A stretch of 64,000 nucleotides of DNA. Source: Aphelocoma coerulescens (taxonomy: Eukaryota; Chordata; Aves; Passeriformes; Corvidae). Within the stretch, counting starts at the first letter, position 1. Each line of letters starts with the position of its first letter. The stretch covers positions 7,601,578-7,665,577 of the forward strand of contig NC_091014.1 of assembly GCF_041296385.1 (NCBI RefSeq), in the 5' to 3' direction. The position numbers were made by a program, and so were the translations under genes. Below the pieces are notes generated by a model, which searched no databases, had not been told where the DNA came from, and saw nothing but the letters and a program-made list of their open reading frames with translations. Shown piece after piece: positions 11,601 to 23,627 of the stretch.

Positions 11601-14156
11601 GGTCTTACTGCTCACGAGCTCTGATGCAGAGCTGGAGAAGAAGCGATGGTGTCACCTTTTTTCATATGAAACAATCTGTATCCTTCACACACTGAATATG
11701 CCGCAATATTGGGAGGTAGAAAAGGGGCTGACGTAACCTGGTTGGACACCCAAGCCACCAGGCTGCCCTCACCCCCTTCCATGGACCAGGGCCAGCAAAA
11801 GAGAGATGCAGGGTTACGTGTACCACCACAAAGCCTGTTCCCATCACTCCATTTTCCCCCGTAACAGGTTTTGATGAGTTATGACCTTGCGACAATTCAC
11901 ATTGAGGACTTTGGAGACCAGGTGGAAACCACAGGGATCTCATTCAAAAAAGCAAAATGCAATTACTCAGGAGCAGAACCTGACTCATAACTGGGTCTGG
12001 ACCTGTAAGCCATGGGAGATAGGGCACGTGCAACACCAACTGTCATGGCACAGCGCACTTCTGACCGGGAAGATCTCCAGGTTTACTGGGTGAACCACGA
12101 GATGTTTCTAGTTAAGCCTTTCACAGAAACACTTCCCTTCTGAGATGAACTGTGGGTGTTATTCCCATGTCATGCTTTCATTAATTTCCAGGACAATCCC
12201 TTAAGTAATTGGGGCACAAAAGGCGGGGGGAAAGGGAGAAGCAGGACTTTAGCTTTGGACAAAATAAGCATCCAGGCCGTCTGATTAATTTTCACACAGA
12301 CTCTACTTAAAGGATCTCAGAGAGCTGAAGAGGGAAGGAAGCAGACCTTGACGTTCCCAAAGAGCTGGTGCAATAAATCCTCCCTTCATTAGGCAAGGAA
12401 AGTGCATGCTGGCAGGATTATTATGCAGGGAAGCAAAGCTCGGTCCTCACAAGGCAGCTGAAACGGATGGTGGGGACAAGCCAACTCCAGCTGGTTGGTG
12501 CTATGACCCTGGGCTGGCAAATCCTGCCTGCTGCCTCCAGCTCCAGTCTGGGGCTGGTGTGGAAAGGGACAGGAGTCATGTGTAAGTCGCTTGTGTCCCA
12601 TTTAGCTCTGGGTAATCACGGCATCCAAGAGGCCAAACAAAGCAAACAGCTCAAGTGTGCATAAGGGACCAAAGAGGAGCCAGGTGTGCCACCAGCCCTC
12701 CTGGGGTCACCCACGAGCTGGAGAAAGGAGCTGTTCTTGCAGTTCCTTCCTCTTTGCACCCACCCGGGTCTGGGACTGAGGGGAAGAAAGAAGGAAGTCT
12801 TCCCGATGGAACATGCTGTGAGCCATGCCTGTCCTTGCAGGAGGAATAGGAGGGATGAGAGATTCCCCTCTTTGGGGGTGGTCAGGTCCTCACAAATCCC
12901 TTCTCCCATGGGCTAGAGGGAACACGTGGGACTATGCTTCCGTTTTCTTCAGAGCTGAGCAAAGCTCTGCCTCAGAAACGTCTTCCTATTTCCAGAATAT
13001 TGCGTTTTTCACCTGAAATGGCCTGAAAGCAAACTAACACAGGAAGGAGCAGACATGGTAGGGGCCCCCTCCATCCATAGAAAGGGAGTGGTGTTGGTGG
13101 GAGATGGAGAGGCCTTTCCCCAGGGGAGGGCCAGAAGCTCCAGAAGATGCTCATGGTGCTGGCAAAGGGCACTGTTTGCCTGGGGGAGACCTGGAGAGAT
13201 CCTCTCAGACCACCAGCATGGCCACAGTGCAGGCAGAAGTAAAATGAAACTAGTAAGAGAAAGCCTCTTTCATCCAAAGGCAAGTGAACAACCTCATCCA
13301 TGCAGGGGAACTGCTGAGCAAATGCCAAGTGAGTGAACGGCAAGAACCTGAGAACAAGGCTGGAAAAAGGCAAAATTATTCTCCCCCTACATCTTCCTCA
13401 GATGCTGCAGCTGACTGGTGCTGCTGAAAGTCAGCCAGAAGTCTTCTTTGATGCCAAAAGGCAGCACAGGTAATTGTGAAGGACATCAAATGAATCAGCT
13501 GAGAGAGCCAAGCCCAAAAACATGCCTCCTGTTAGGCAAAATCTACATGTACTTCTTGCACTGAGCTACATAATGTACTTTGTTTTGCACAGAGGAATAA
13601 ACCAAACTCATTCTGATTTGTTTGGCTTTTCGTACTGAAATAGCCTTTGTACTTTGCAATATTTCAGATTTGAAGAATATTTTTGTAGTTTTACACTGCC
13701 TTCTACTGAGGATTGCAAAACTTACACCAGTTGGAAAAGCTTTCTATTTCACATTTTGCAGAAAATCCTGAGAATATTTCAAAATGGCATTGAAATAATT
13801 GTTAGAAGCTTTTTCTAAATGAATGTAGCAAAAATAAAAAGCCACTTAGACAATGTTTCAATACATAATTGCAACCTTGAAAAAAGGGCTTGAGAGATAC
13901 TAAAGTGACACAGTAAAATGACAATTTTAGCAATTGAAATAAAAAGTACTGTAAGCTTGCTTTCCAATTTCTGTTACTTTTTGGTTATACTTTCTTATTT
14001 CTTAAAATGTTTTTCTCTACTCCACTGCTTGCCCAACAAACAAAATCAGGGAAAGCTCCTGTAGGTGTTAAAAGAGGGTAGCCTAATTTCAGAGGCAGGT
14101 GTGGTTTTTCAGGTAACACTTTCTTCTTACTGAAAGTTTTTCACTCTCTCTCTCAG

Positions 14157-14220
14157 GCAAGATCATTACCTAAGTTGAACAGATGGGAAAATGGAGTCAT
14201 AGAGAGATCAATTTACCTGG
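14157..14220 (+). other. Exon-like segment inside a MIR-like fossil
   Basis: A strong acceptor (a tcactctctctctcag tract ending at 14156) and a strong donor (CCTGG|GTAAGA at 14220/14221) enclose 64 bases. One frame is open throughout, reading ARSLPKLNRWENG and then VIERSIYL, with one base left over; the other two frames contain stops. The 3' half overlaps a MIR-like fragment in reverse orientation. Reverse-oriented MIR sequence is a known source of exonised elements, so this may be a cryptic or alternative exon without a conserved protein role. I recognise no protein match. Confidence 0.25.
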
Positions 14221-14262
14221 GTAAGATCCTGTACCAAATTGGGCACACAGAGAGAGAGAGAC
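14176..14262 (-). mobile_element. MIR-like SINE fragment (ancient), reverse orientation
   Basis: The stretch acagatgggaaaatggag, followed by tcatagagag and then a tacctgggtaagatc block, follows the order of the MIR core in reverse complement. That order is ACAGATGAGGAAACTGAGG, then CACAGAGAGG, then AACTTGCCCAAGGTC. Divergence is high, as expected for a repeat of this age. An AGAGAG microsatellite ends it at 14250-14261. The match is from memory of the consensus and needs alignment. Confidence 0.42.
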
Positions 14263-14299
14263 ATAGGAATAAATCACAGACCTTGTGACACCAAACCCT

Positions 14300-17200
14300 T
14301 TGTGCTGGCTTGAGACCCCTCTTCTTCCCCAGCTAATGAATCAGTGATTAACAAAGGCTGCTCCATTTCTGACAGTTTAATCGGTGATTTTTACTTTGCA
14401 CTTTGGTTCACTTTGGCTTTTTTAATCTTTATGAGGCAATCCCCACAAAGAGAGGAAGTGAACAGAAAATAAATCTCGGAGCAAGTAAGCCCTTATATCA
14501 TAAAAGTGCAGAGAACAGATCTTATATGTCAGAAAATATTTATCTGACCAATAATGTTTTCATTTAGACCCAGTCAATAACAAACACCCAAATTACATTT
14601 AATATGAAAACATTTAAAATGGGCTCATCTCTTCTAAATAAACATAGCACTAGTCAGAATGGTGCTCTGCTAGAGCAAAGGCTCACTGTTACTTGATTTA
14701 TTGTTTAACTTGACTCTGATTGATGCCTATCTGATGTCTTTGGGAGCATGGGCTTCTATTGCTTGTCTGAAAACTATTTCCTTTTCATTCCTGAGGCACA
14801 CCAGGAATAAATCCCAGCTCTCCTGATACCCTGTCCAGGGTGGTCACCACCAGATTATTACACCTCAGCTAAGGAGACTGAAGGGTTTGATGAGTTCACT
14901 CCACAAAGGCTGCTCGTTTCCTCTCCATACACAGTGGTGGCCTGGTTTCTGAGCACCCTGGGGTCGGCACGGTTGGCTCCAATCTGTCCCTGTGATATTG
15001 TACTCTGTTTACATGGGCCACACAGATCCAGAGCTGCTAAAGACCAGCTCTGAGAAGGGCAGGAGAGCCTGGAAGTGTCCCAGTGATGGGACTCAGCAGT
15101 CCTTGCTGGCTGCTGTTTGGGACAGGAGAGTCTTGGGTACTGATGCCTCTTTGAGGACTCTTTATGTCTCTCACCTAATGACTGTAACAGGCCTTGCAGA
15201 CACATGTGAGGCTGTAGGATAAGTGGCATAGATATTTCTCCCCAAAAATAAGAGATGAGAAGCTGAAATTCATATGTCCTGGGAAGGTATCAAAGCACAG
15301 AGCCTCTTCATTAAAAGGGTGAACATCTTACCTAGTAGCTGTGGCTTCAAAGATGTTCCCCTCTCTCAACTTGTCATCCCCTGCTCCATTTTTACAGGTA
15401 AGGATAGCTCAGCATGCTGATTCATAAAAAGTCATCATTATACATCTAATCCCCACTTTGAGAACATCTGTAACCTGGCTGACACTACCTCAGAGCTGGA
15501 TTTTCAGACAAGATGTGGGATTTGCACTGTTAACACCTTTTCCCCATGACCACTCTGACTGCTGGGAGTGGGAAACAGGAGTTATTTTGTCTCTGAAGAC
15601 TGATGAGCTCCACTGAACTTCTCATCTACCAAAAACCCAGTACTTGATGGCTACTATAATGGAAGTTTCTGCAGTTCTGTAGTGTTGTTGCAGTCTCTGG
15701 GCTAAGGAAAACTAGGTGCCTGTTTTTCAGATGGAAAAAGTTGTGACTATGGTTGAATCTCTTCTCTCCCACCTATTTCTCAGTGACATTTTGGCTTGTA
15801 TTATCCCGCTATCTTCACCTATAACCTGAGTTTGGTCATAACACGCTTATCTCTATCCTAAGTGTCAAGTATAACTCATTAAACCCTGAGAGGTGAATGT
15901 AGATTCAGACATAACACATGAATCAACTATTGTTAAAGTGATACCTTTTGCAATGGCTCTTTGGGCTTGTTTCATTTAAAAAATGGCAAGAAACTATATT
16001 CAGATTGGCTATAGCAGCATGTTCCACTGGTCATAAAGAATACCTGGCAATTAAGCCATACAACAAACTCACTAATATTTGAGGTTTGGCTTTGCAGGAA
16101 AACTCTGATGGTGACTGCACTCTTTATTGATAAGATTTTGAGTACATTGAAAACATTTTCATATTAAGTGTGTTGGAAAGGCTGTTATTAGAGCAATTGA
16201 ACAGGCTTAAAACCAGTCATGGTTTGTGAAATACATGTTTTCAGGCAAAACAAGAATTTCTGCAGCCATTCTCATGGAAAGTTGTATGGAAGTAGGAGAG
16301 GAAACAAAACCCAAGTGCCCCACAGTCCCTGACATTTGCAATCACTGCTTAACTGCAACTAAATACAAATAAACTGCACCTCCAAAACTGGGACAAACAC
16401 CTGCTGTGGGAGTTGACTGCAATTATACATTATCTTTTGCATATTCAAGATATAACAGGGGAAACCAATGATAAAAGGCTCTCCTCTTCTCTGCAAATTG
16501 CTTAGGAGCCACCACAATGGATGGCAACAGGGCTGAGCTGCTCTCTGGGGCCATGGCTTGGATGTCCCCATCTGATGGGCACGTGGCTGGAGTAGGGTCA
16601 CCTGTCCCCAGCGGGCTTGGACCATCTCAGAGGGGCAGCGATGCTATTTCCCCACTGTAGCTCAGGCTCCTCGTTTAGAGCAATGCTAATTTTCCTGTCC
16701 CCTGTCTTGTAGTCAGACACTTCTGCCCCTCCTCCTCGTCCCAGAGACAGCTGCCTTGCTGCAGTGACAGTGACCTTACGATCTGAGAGTGCAAGGTCGC
16801 CAAATCTCATGATAGATGACGTCTTTCTGAAAACCTGCTCTTCTGGGCTCAATACAGAAGGTGAAGGAGAATAGAGCCCAACTCTATGCATTTTATTAAT
16901 TCCATTATTTTAAAGCAGTCTTAGTATTTTTGACCCTCAGTAATTTTGGAAACGGAGTGTGCTTTGCTGGTTAGAGTCAAGGGAGTAGTCTGATATATTA
17001 GTATAAACTTTTTACTGTATGGTGATGAATATTTGTGTATGGAGGACTCGGTTCTAGTTCATTTTATAATGACAGAACCAGTTTTCATATAATTTTTCTG
17101 GTTATTATTTCATGAGGGGACTACTGTACTTTTGGAGGCTTCCAAAAGCTCAGCTGCCAGCTTCACGTGAAGGGAGGACTGAAAGAAATGGGAAATAAAT

Positions 17201-20200
17201 GAGAGAAAGAGGAACAAAGCCAATAGTTAAAGGGTCACAGTAGCAACTTTTTTTGCAGCAGGAAAAACATTAATTAAATGTTCTTTCTCTATAACTTGCT
17301 TGGAAACACAGTCTGAAAAGCTGACCTGGGTGGTCTCATTTCAGAGGAGTTAAAGGAAAGATGTTTTCTTTGTGCCGAGGGGCCTGGAGAAATAGCCATA
17401 AGTTTTTCCTGCCCCAAGTGGGAAAAAAGAGTCGAGTGTGGGAACAAGTGCTAGGAAGCACAGAGGTGGGCAGAAAATGGGCAAAATGCTGCCTGTAAAA
17501 CTGCTCCTGGAAATCAGCAGTGCTGATTGGCACCAATCAAGAGGGCAAGTTGTTAGTGAGGGCTGACAGTGGGATTTGTGCTGCTGATGACACAACACAG
17601 TGGCTGTGTCCCAGTGCCTGGGCTGGGACAAGCCTTCTTCTGGGCAGGGCCGTGCAGCATCAACCCAAGTGAATTGAACTGGGAAAGCACAGTCATTAAC
17701 CAAATGCTACCACCATTATAATTCTGCAAAATAATTGAGAATGGCAAAGTTCCCAACACCTCCCAGTGCTCTCTACATCGGTCTGCCCCTATTTTGGAGT
17801 CACTGTTTTTCTCCTTTTCCCTTTTTATGTCTGTTATTACTGGAATTATTGCTGTGCAAACAGGGTGTCTATGTGAAACATTGAAGTTACAGTTTCCCTC
17901 GTAGATGGCAGTGTAAATTATTACATAGGCTACCCTATAATCTTTGGTCATGTTCCACAGCAAGGTAATTGATTCCCAAGTCACTAAAGCTAACTAACAT
18001 GACTGTAAATCTAGTGCTTGAGCAGTGTTTGCTATTAAAAAGTCAACATCTACAATAGTTACTACACTGCAATTACTGGAAAAACGCTGATTTGCTCTAG
18101 ACTTGGAGCAGGGAATAATTGTAGCCTCTCTTGAGACCTAGAGTGTGATAATTGGTGGTGAATGGTGGATTTTTCCAGTGGTGATCACATAGGTTCTCTC
18201 TGTGGTTATTCCCAGAGCCCTTGCAGCATCACTGTTCCTGCAGCTGCCAGTGCTGGTACTTCCACCAGCATGTGGCCAAAATAAATAAACCCTCTAGGGA
18301 AGAGCACATGTACTCAGATTTTAAGCTGGAGCAGACCTACAGTCAAGTCTGAGGATTATGACAGAAATCTGCTGCCTTCTGCTGCCACTTCCTAAATGAA
18401 GTGAGAAATCTCATGACCTCTGAATTCAGGCTTCTGGGCTACAGCCTACCTAGAAATAAGAAGGTTTTTCAAGTCATGTCACTAAATTTTTAACTTTTAA
18501 GGATGATGCACTGGATCTGTGTGCAGTGTGCTCCAGCCTTTGATTCTTCAGAGCAACTGGGACAGTGTGCAGCGGCCACTGCTCTTCTCTTCAACCCCAT
18601 GAGAAAAGCTCTGGAGATCAGGATGTGGCTGGTCCTAGTGGCTTTCCATGCCACTATGTCCATGGGAGGGAAGACAATATTACAAGGCTCCCTCAAGAAA
18701 CAAGGATGTCAGTTCTTAAGGCTTCAGATTGTTATTTCAGCTAAAATACAGCCAACACCCAGACCTGGAGAGTGGAGGCCCCATAACAGGCCATTCTACT
18801 GCTGTCAGGGAAGGAAAGAACAACCCTTGAGAGGAGATGATTTCAGTAGCAGTTTACTAAATATTGTGTGTCGGGCTGTGCAAAATGCTTGGAGGGAAAT
18901 CTGGAAGTCTTCCCTTTTCATGGCTTTCACTAGAAATTCTTTCTTTCTGCTGATTTCCCCTTGTGGAGAAACAAGCAAGCCCAAGCAAATAAACAAGGCA
19001 ATCCATAGGAAATACCCCATTTCCCTCTCATCCTTTTATTCCCTCAAAACAAAATCCTTAAACTGCCGGATGTCTGAGGACAGCTTGCTGCTTCTGACAA
19101 ACAGAATCGAGAAGCTGCCACCTGCTTTGATGCTTCACCAGTTTTCTTCCAAACGAGTGAAGAAAACTGATTTCTGCCCTACCACGTGACTAGGGACAAA
19201 ATCATGTTGATGATGGTGCAGAATTTCAAATGTCATTTTTGTACACTCCCTGGCAGAAAGAGCAAATAATAATGGTGGTAATAGTAATAGTAATAGTAAT
19301 AGTAATAGTAATAGCTTAGAAAAAATGATTCGTTTGACCCTAGAGTTGAATATAAATGAGTGCACAAGTTAAACACCAGCACCCTCCTCACCACCAGCAC
19401 AGCATGGGCAGAGTTCTGTGCTGCTTTGACTGGGGATGGAGAGGGACATGGACATGGACACAGGCTCTTTGTGGCAGGTCCCTGCAGGCTGCCTGCATGG
19501 GGACACCTTCCCTCCTTGCAGCACTTGTGACAGCTTGCACAAACTGGGACAACAGAAGTTAGAAGTGGGAAAGCAGGCTGGGGGAAAGGAAGAAGAGAGG
19601 AAAAAAAAACCAAAAGAAAGCCAGATGTAAGAAATATTTTTTAAAATGAGTCAGTTTAGCAGTGGATGTGTTTATATTGCAGCTGAACTTCATTGTACTT
19701 GTGTGGCTGTTCATACACCATTGTGCTAGTGAGGTAATGAGTAACTAGTACTCTACAGGATGCTTTATTTCCAACAAACAACCCAAACTCTCTAAAAGTA
19801 AGGTTTGAAACTCAAAACCAAACATCTGGGATGCTTTGGGAATGATGGTAAGAGAAGGAAAGCAAGCCTTGGATTCAGCCCTGTCCCCTTGGGAGCTGTC
19901 TGGGGTTTCACAAAGCACCTTTTCTTGGCTTTTCTGCACCCATGGACTGACACATGAATGTGTGCTCACTCTGCTCCCACTGGGTGAGCATGAGAGGAGC
20001 AGGAAGAGGCCCCTGCTGACCCTCATGCTGGGAAAAAAAAGAAAAAAGTATGTGCATTTACCCCTCGTTATCCTGCAGTTGTCTGGGCCCTCATGGAGCA
20101 CCACTACCTGCCTTCTGACAGTGCTGCCCTGCCATGTCTACCAGAACTCCTTCCTAAACCATTCACACAGAGCCAACAAGGGTCCAGGTGCTTATGGTGG

Positions 20201-21280
20201 GACTGAAATGTTAAACAGCATGCTCATTTATTTATGACTTCTTCAGCCTACAGTAACTACAAGCAATAATTGGATTGTGCTCAGCATAGCCAGATTGATT
20301 TGCTACTTAATAATAAAACCAGGTCCTCTGTTGATAATGGCATCCCTAGAAACGAGGAGGTCAGGTGAAAAATGCATTCAAGGCACAATGCTAATGCTGA
20401 AAACTCACGTGGCTCTGGATGCAGAGCAGGATCTCTGCCAGATGCAAAGGTTGTACTGGTGACTGATAAAACATGCACTTTGTGGACTCTTGTGCCTTTA
20501 ATGGAATATTTACCACCTTTGGTAGGGCTGTTATTTAGTGTTTTCACAAAGGACAGCGGACACAGCTGTATTTTTCCATAGTTTTCTAACCCCCAGTGCA
20601 ATCTGCAGTGTCTTCTGGTTGCCTCCAAGGGAAAAGTGGCATTTAGACTGAATTACAGAGCAGCACCAGGGAGCTGGCCTACCCAAATCCCTGTCTTAAT
20701 TTGAAACAGAGCCTGAAGTAACACAAACATGACAGACCCACTCCCCTGTGAATGGGTATCCATACAGACAGGGCTGTTTCTCCAGTGCTGCTCCTTGTGA
20801 CCCACTGGCAGCTTGGGAAATGGAATGGGAGCAGGTGGCTTGTGCCTCATTGCTCCTTTCTTCAACCAAGTGCCCTGGTACTACTGGCAGCAGCTGAAGG
20901 ACCATAATTATGGCCGCAGCATCACAAAGGAGTGTTTGAGGATGCCAGCCCACTCTGGAGGCATAAACATAACCCAGCTTTCTGTGGGTTTTGCCTTTTT
21001 TGAGCAACCATGATGCTCTGACTTGTTCCTCAGCTTGTAGCTGTGGGAAGCACTGGGTACCAAAGCCACCCGAGGCTTCCTGGGAAATGATACCCCCGAG
21101 GATGGCTGCAAAAAAAATCACTGCAAAAAGTGCTTTTGCTGCTGCTTTGCATCCAGCATCGGCCAGGCAGGAGGAGCTGGCCCTGCGTTTTGGGTGCTGG
21201 GTAGGAACAGAAGATGCTGGTGAATGGGCACATTTCTCCCTGTGCTACAGTATCCAGACCTGTTGCAGGACCCTACTGTA
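14300..21280. other. Non-coding stretch, no gene recognised
   Basis: AT-rich, CpG-poor DNA. It includes a fused acceptor/donor motif at 15.4 kb, a CTCF-like motif at 17.9 kb and an AATAGT hexamer repeat at 19.27 kb. The largest open frame is 228 codons (18503-19189, plus). I recognise no domain in it and find no promoter or splice support, so I do not call it a gene. A 143-codon minus-strand frame at 17553-17984 is equally unsupported. Confidence 0.55.
19268..19314 (+). repeat. AATAGT hexanucleotide microsatellite
   Basis: About six tandem AATAGT units preceded by AATAATGGTGGT. Read on the minus strand it gives runs of leucine or tyrosine, which explains the odd leucine-rich and tyrosine-rich frames there. 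Confidence 0.9.
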
Positions 21281-21283
21281 ATC

Positions 21284-21642
21284 GCAGGATCACAGAACTC
21301 AATGACGTTGAAAAAGGCCTCTGAGATCATCAAGTCCAACCTGTGACCAAACCCCACCTTGTCAACCAGACCACGACACTGGGTGCCACATCCAGGCTTT
21401 CCCTAAACACTTCCAAGGACGGTGACTCCACCACCTCCCTGTCTGACCACCCTTTCTGTGGAGAAATTCTTCCTAATGTCCAACCTGAACCTCCCCTAGC
21501 ACAGCTTAAGAGCGTTTCCTCTGCTCCCGTCACTTGTTGCCTGGGAGAAGAGTCCAACCCCCACTTGGCTGCAGACTCCTTTCAGGTAGTTATAAAGTGT
21601 GATAAGATCACCCCTGAGCCTCCTTTTCTCCAGGATAAGAGA
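21284..21642 (-). mobile_element. CR1 LINE 3' fragment, minus orientation
   Basis: It begins with the complement of a CR1 3' end (gatcacagaact, then gatcatcaagtccaacc). It continues through the usual bird CR1 landmarks: a cttccaaggacggtgactcc-type block, ccacctccctg, a gagaaattcttcctaatgtc block, and tcacttgttgcctgggagaag. It ends in the cctccttttctccagg motif. About 360 bases of the 3' part are present; the reverse-transcriptase region is missing. Such 5'-truncated copies are the normal product of CR1 retrotransposition. Divergence from the typical consensus suggests an old insertion. Confidence 0.93.
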
Positions 21643-23604
21643 TCTGTAATGTACTAAAAAAAAAATACAACTCCCATTTAGGCAGTGACCCGTACTGAGC
21701 CTGCTGTTGTGCTCAGTATGGCAGATGCAAGGTGCTGTCAGCAGAAAGTCTGTCAAAATCAGTTTGCAACAGTATGAATTTAGAGAATGTTTTCATTTCT
21801 CTTTCTGTAGTCTCTAGTAATTTTTTATCTAGTCTTATTATTATTATATAATTATGATTTTTAATTATCGACAGCTTGATGAGCTAGAAGTGATTAAAGC
21901 AAGATTCTGCTGAATATGGTAGATTTTGATTGGGAAATCAGGCCTGAATGTCCACTCATCTAAACATGCTGCCACATCTCATGTAAAGCATTTGGTGCCT
22001 AATGCTGTCCTGGTGCAGTGCTGACAGACCTTGTCCCAAATGCCGCCTTTAGGCACACAGGTATCTTGGCTCAGCTCAAATGGAGACTCAGGGTTGCATT
22101 AACTTGAGGCAACTCATTTGGGGTGATGTGCAAGTAAATGCTGAATCCCAGGTGCTGAGAGACCAACCCCACTTTTCTGAAGTGTTTGAATCGGCTTTTT
22201 GGACTTGTATCTCCATTCCTGGCACAACGAGGACCATCCTGATTCAGAACACACCTTTCCCTCTTTGAACATGCACACAGAATAAAACCAAAGGTTGCTG
22301 CAAGAAGGTTGGAAGTTTGCTTGTTTTAAGGACTCTTCCCCGTACACATGCACAGGTTTATGTGCAAAATTGATGTACAGTTGTTGCTCTAGTGATGGAT
22401 GTATTTCAGTGAGAACTAGGGCTAGTGGGTGACTGTGCTGAAGGAACTTTGAAGGCAATCCTGAAGGTGCTGTGCATTATGTACCATCACCGTTTAATAA
22501 GACTTCATGCATCCAGCAGGACTAGAGTTACCCAGCTGCACCAGACTGTGTTTGGGGTATTTGAAGCTGTGGGACTGCTGTCCCACATCCCCACGCTGGT
22601 TATCCTCAGTACTGAAGGAACAAGGGAGAAACCCCTGAGAGAAAAACTCCAGATTATTCACTGAATGACAGCATGTCACCAAATAAAAAAAGAAAGCATG
22701 AAAAGCAGGTCATGCCTGTCATCTCCAGCGCGAATCCCCTCTGATGCTGACAGCCCTCGTTTCACGATTTGTGCAGCCGCTTCCCTTTCCTTGCGGGATA
22801 ATTAACAGCCAGGCTGGGCGACGTCTGACCAGGATCTCTGCCCCAGGGTCACCCACACTGGGTCACAGATGTCCTGTCTGTGCTGGAGGAGGAGGACCCA
22901 GCCCTGGGAAAGGGTCTCCAGATGATGCAGGGGTCTCCTGTCGTGCACCAACTTTCCCCTGCTTTATTGGCCAGGGTGGAAGGAGACAGGGACATCAGGC
23001 AAAAACACTATCCCAGTGTTAATAAAACAGGTAAAGCCTTGTATCTTGATGTCCATGGTTATGAGTTATGTGCATTTAAACCAGCCCTACCACTCAATCT
23101 CTGATTTTGAGGGATTTAAAGCCAGGCCTAACTCATGACATGACTGTACATCCTAGAGGAGAAAGGTCTTTTGAAGCAACCTTGAGCTCAGTGCAACCTT
23201 CTTGAGAAGCTATCTTACCTCATATTTCATCTTCACTCTTGGAAATGTATCACCCTTGCTCTGAAATCAGACTCATGTTCTGCACAAATCAGGTTCTTCC
23301 ATGGGAAGTGAGGTGAACTGAATAAGTCTAATCTGCTTTTGTCACTGGTACCACTAACGAGCCCATTGCTGTAAGAATGGACACAGCCCTTTCCTGGTCA
23401 GCAGACACATTTAATGCTGTCTGCATGACCACCCCCTGAGCAAAGGGACTACTTTGGTAAATTGGAAAGATGTAATGAAAGTAGTATTTTGGAAGAGAAA
23501 GTACTCATGACAAAATGCCCTGGAAATTTATGTTTTGCTAAAAGTCATATTTGGTTGTGAAAAAGTGTGAAAATTCAGAACAATTTATTTTGACTTCCCC
23601 TACC

Positions 23605-23627
23605 AAAAAAAAAAAAAAAAAAAAAAA
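23605..23627 (+). repeat. A23 homopolymer with nearby T-run
   Basis: Twenty-three A residues are followed 17 bases later by an 11-base T run at 23644-23654. The A-run could be a retroposon or processed-transcript tail, but no recognisable body precedes it. Confidence 0.9.

Larger units (their letters stand above)
8761..14150. other. Non-coding stretch, no gene recognised
   Basis: AT content rises and CpG falls sharply after the island. The stretch holds a CAG/CAA repeat at 10.53 kb and a consensus-like TATA box (TATAAAAG, 11593-11600). It also has GC-richer parts near 11.7 and 12.4-13.3 kb whose ORFs (up to 133 codons) overlap on both strands without recognisable motifs. The part from 13.4 to 14.1 kb is AT-rich with no long open frame. 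Confidence 0.6.

Noticed and set aside
17553..17984. 143-codon minus-strand frame
   Set aside because: No domain and no flanking splice or promoter signals.
18503..19189. 228-codon plus-strand open frame
   Set aside because: No recognised domain, no splice or promoter support, and a frame this long is expected occasionally in 64 kb read in six frames.
23214..23275. Minus-strand exon ending at a strong donor (ATGAG|GTAAGA)
   Set aside because: The donor is good, but the upstream acceptor is poor and the open part is only about 14 codons.
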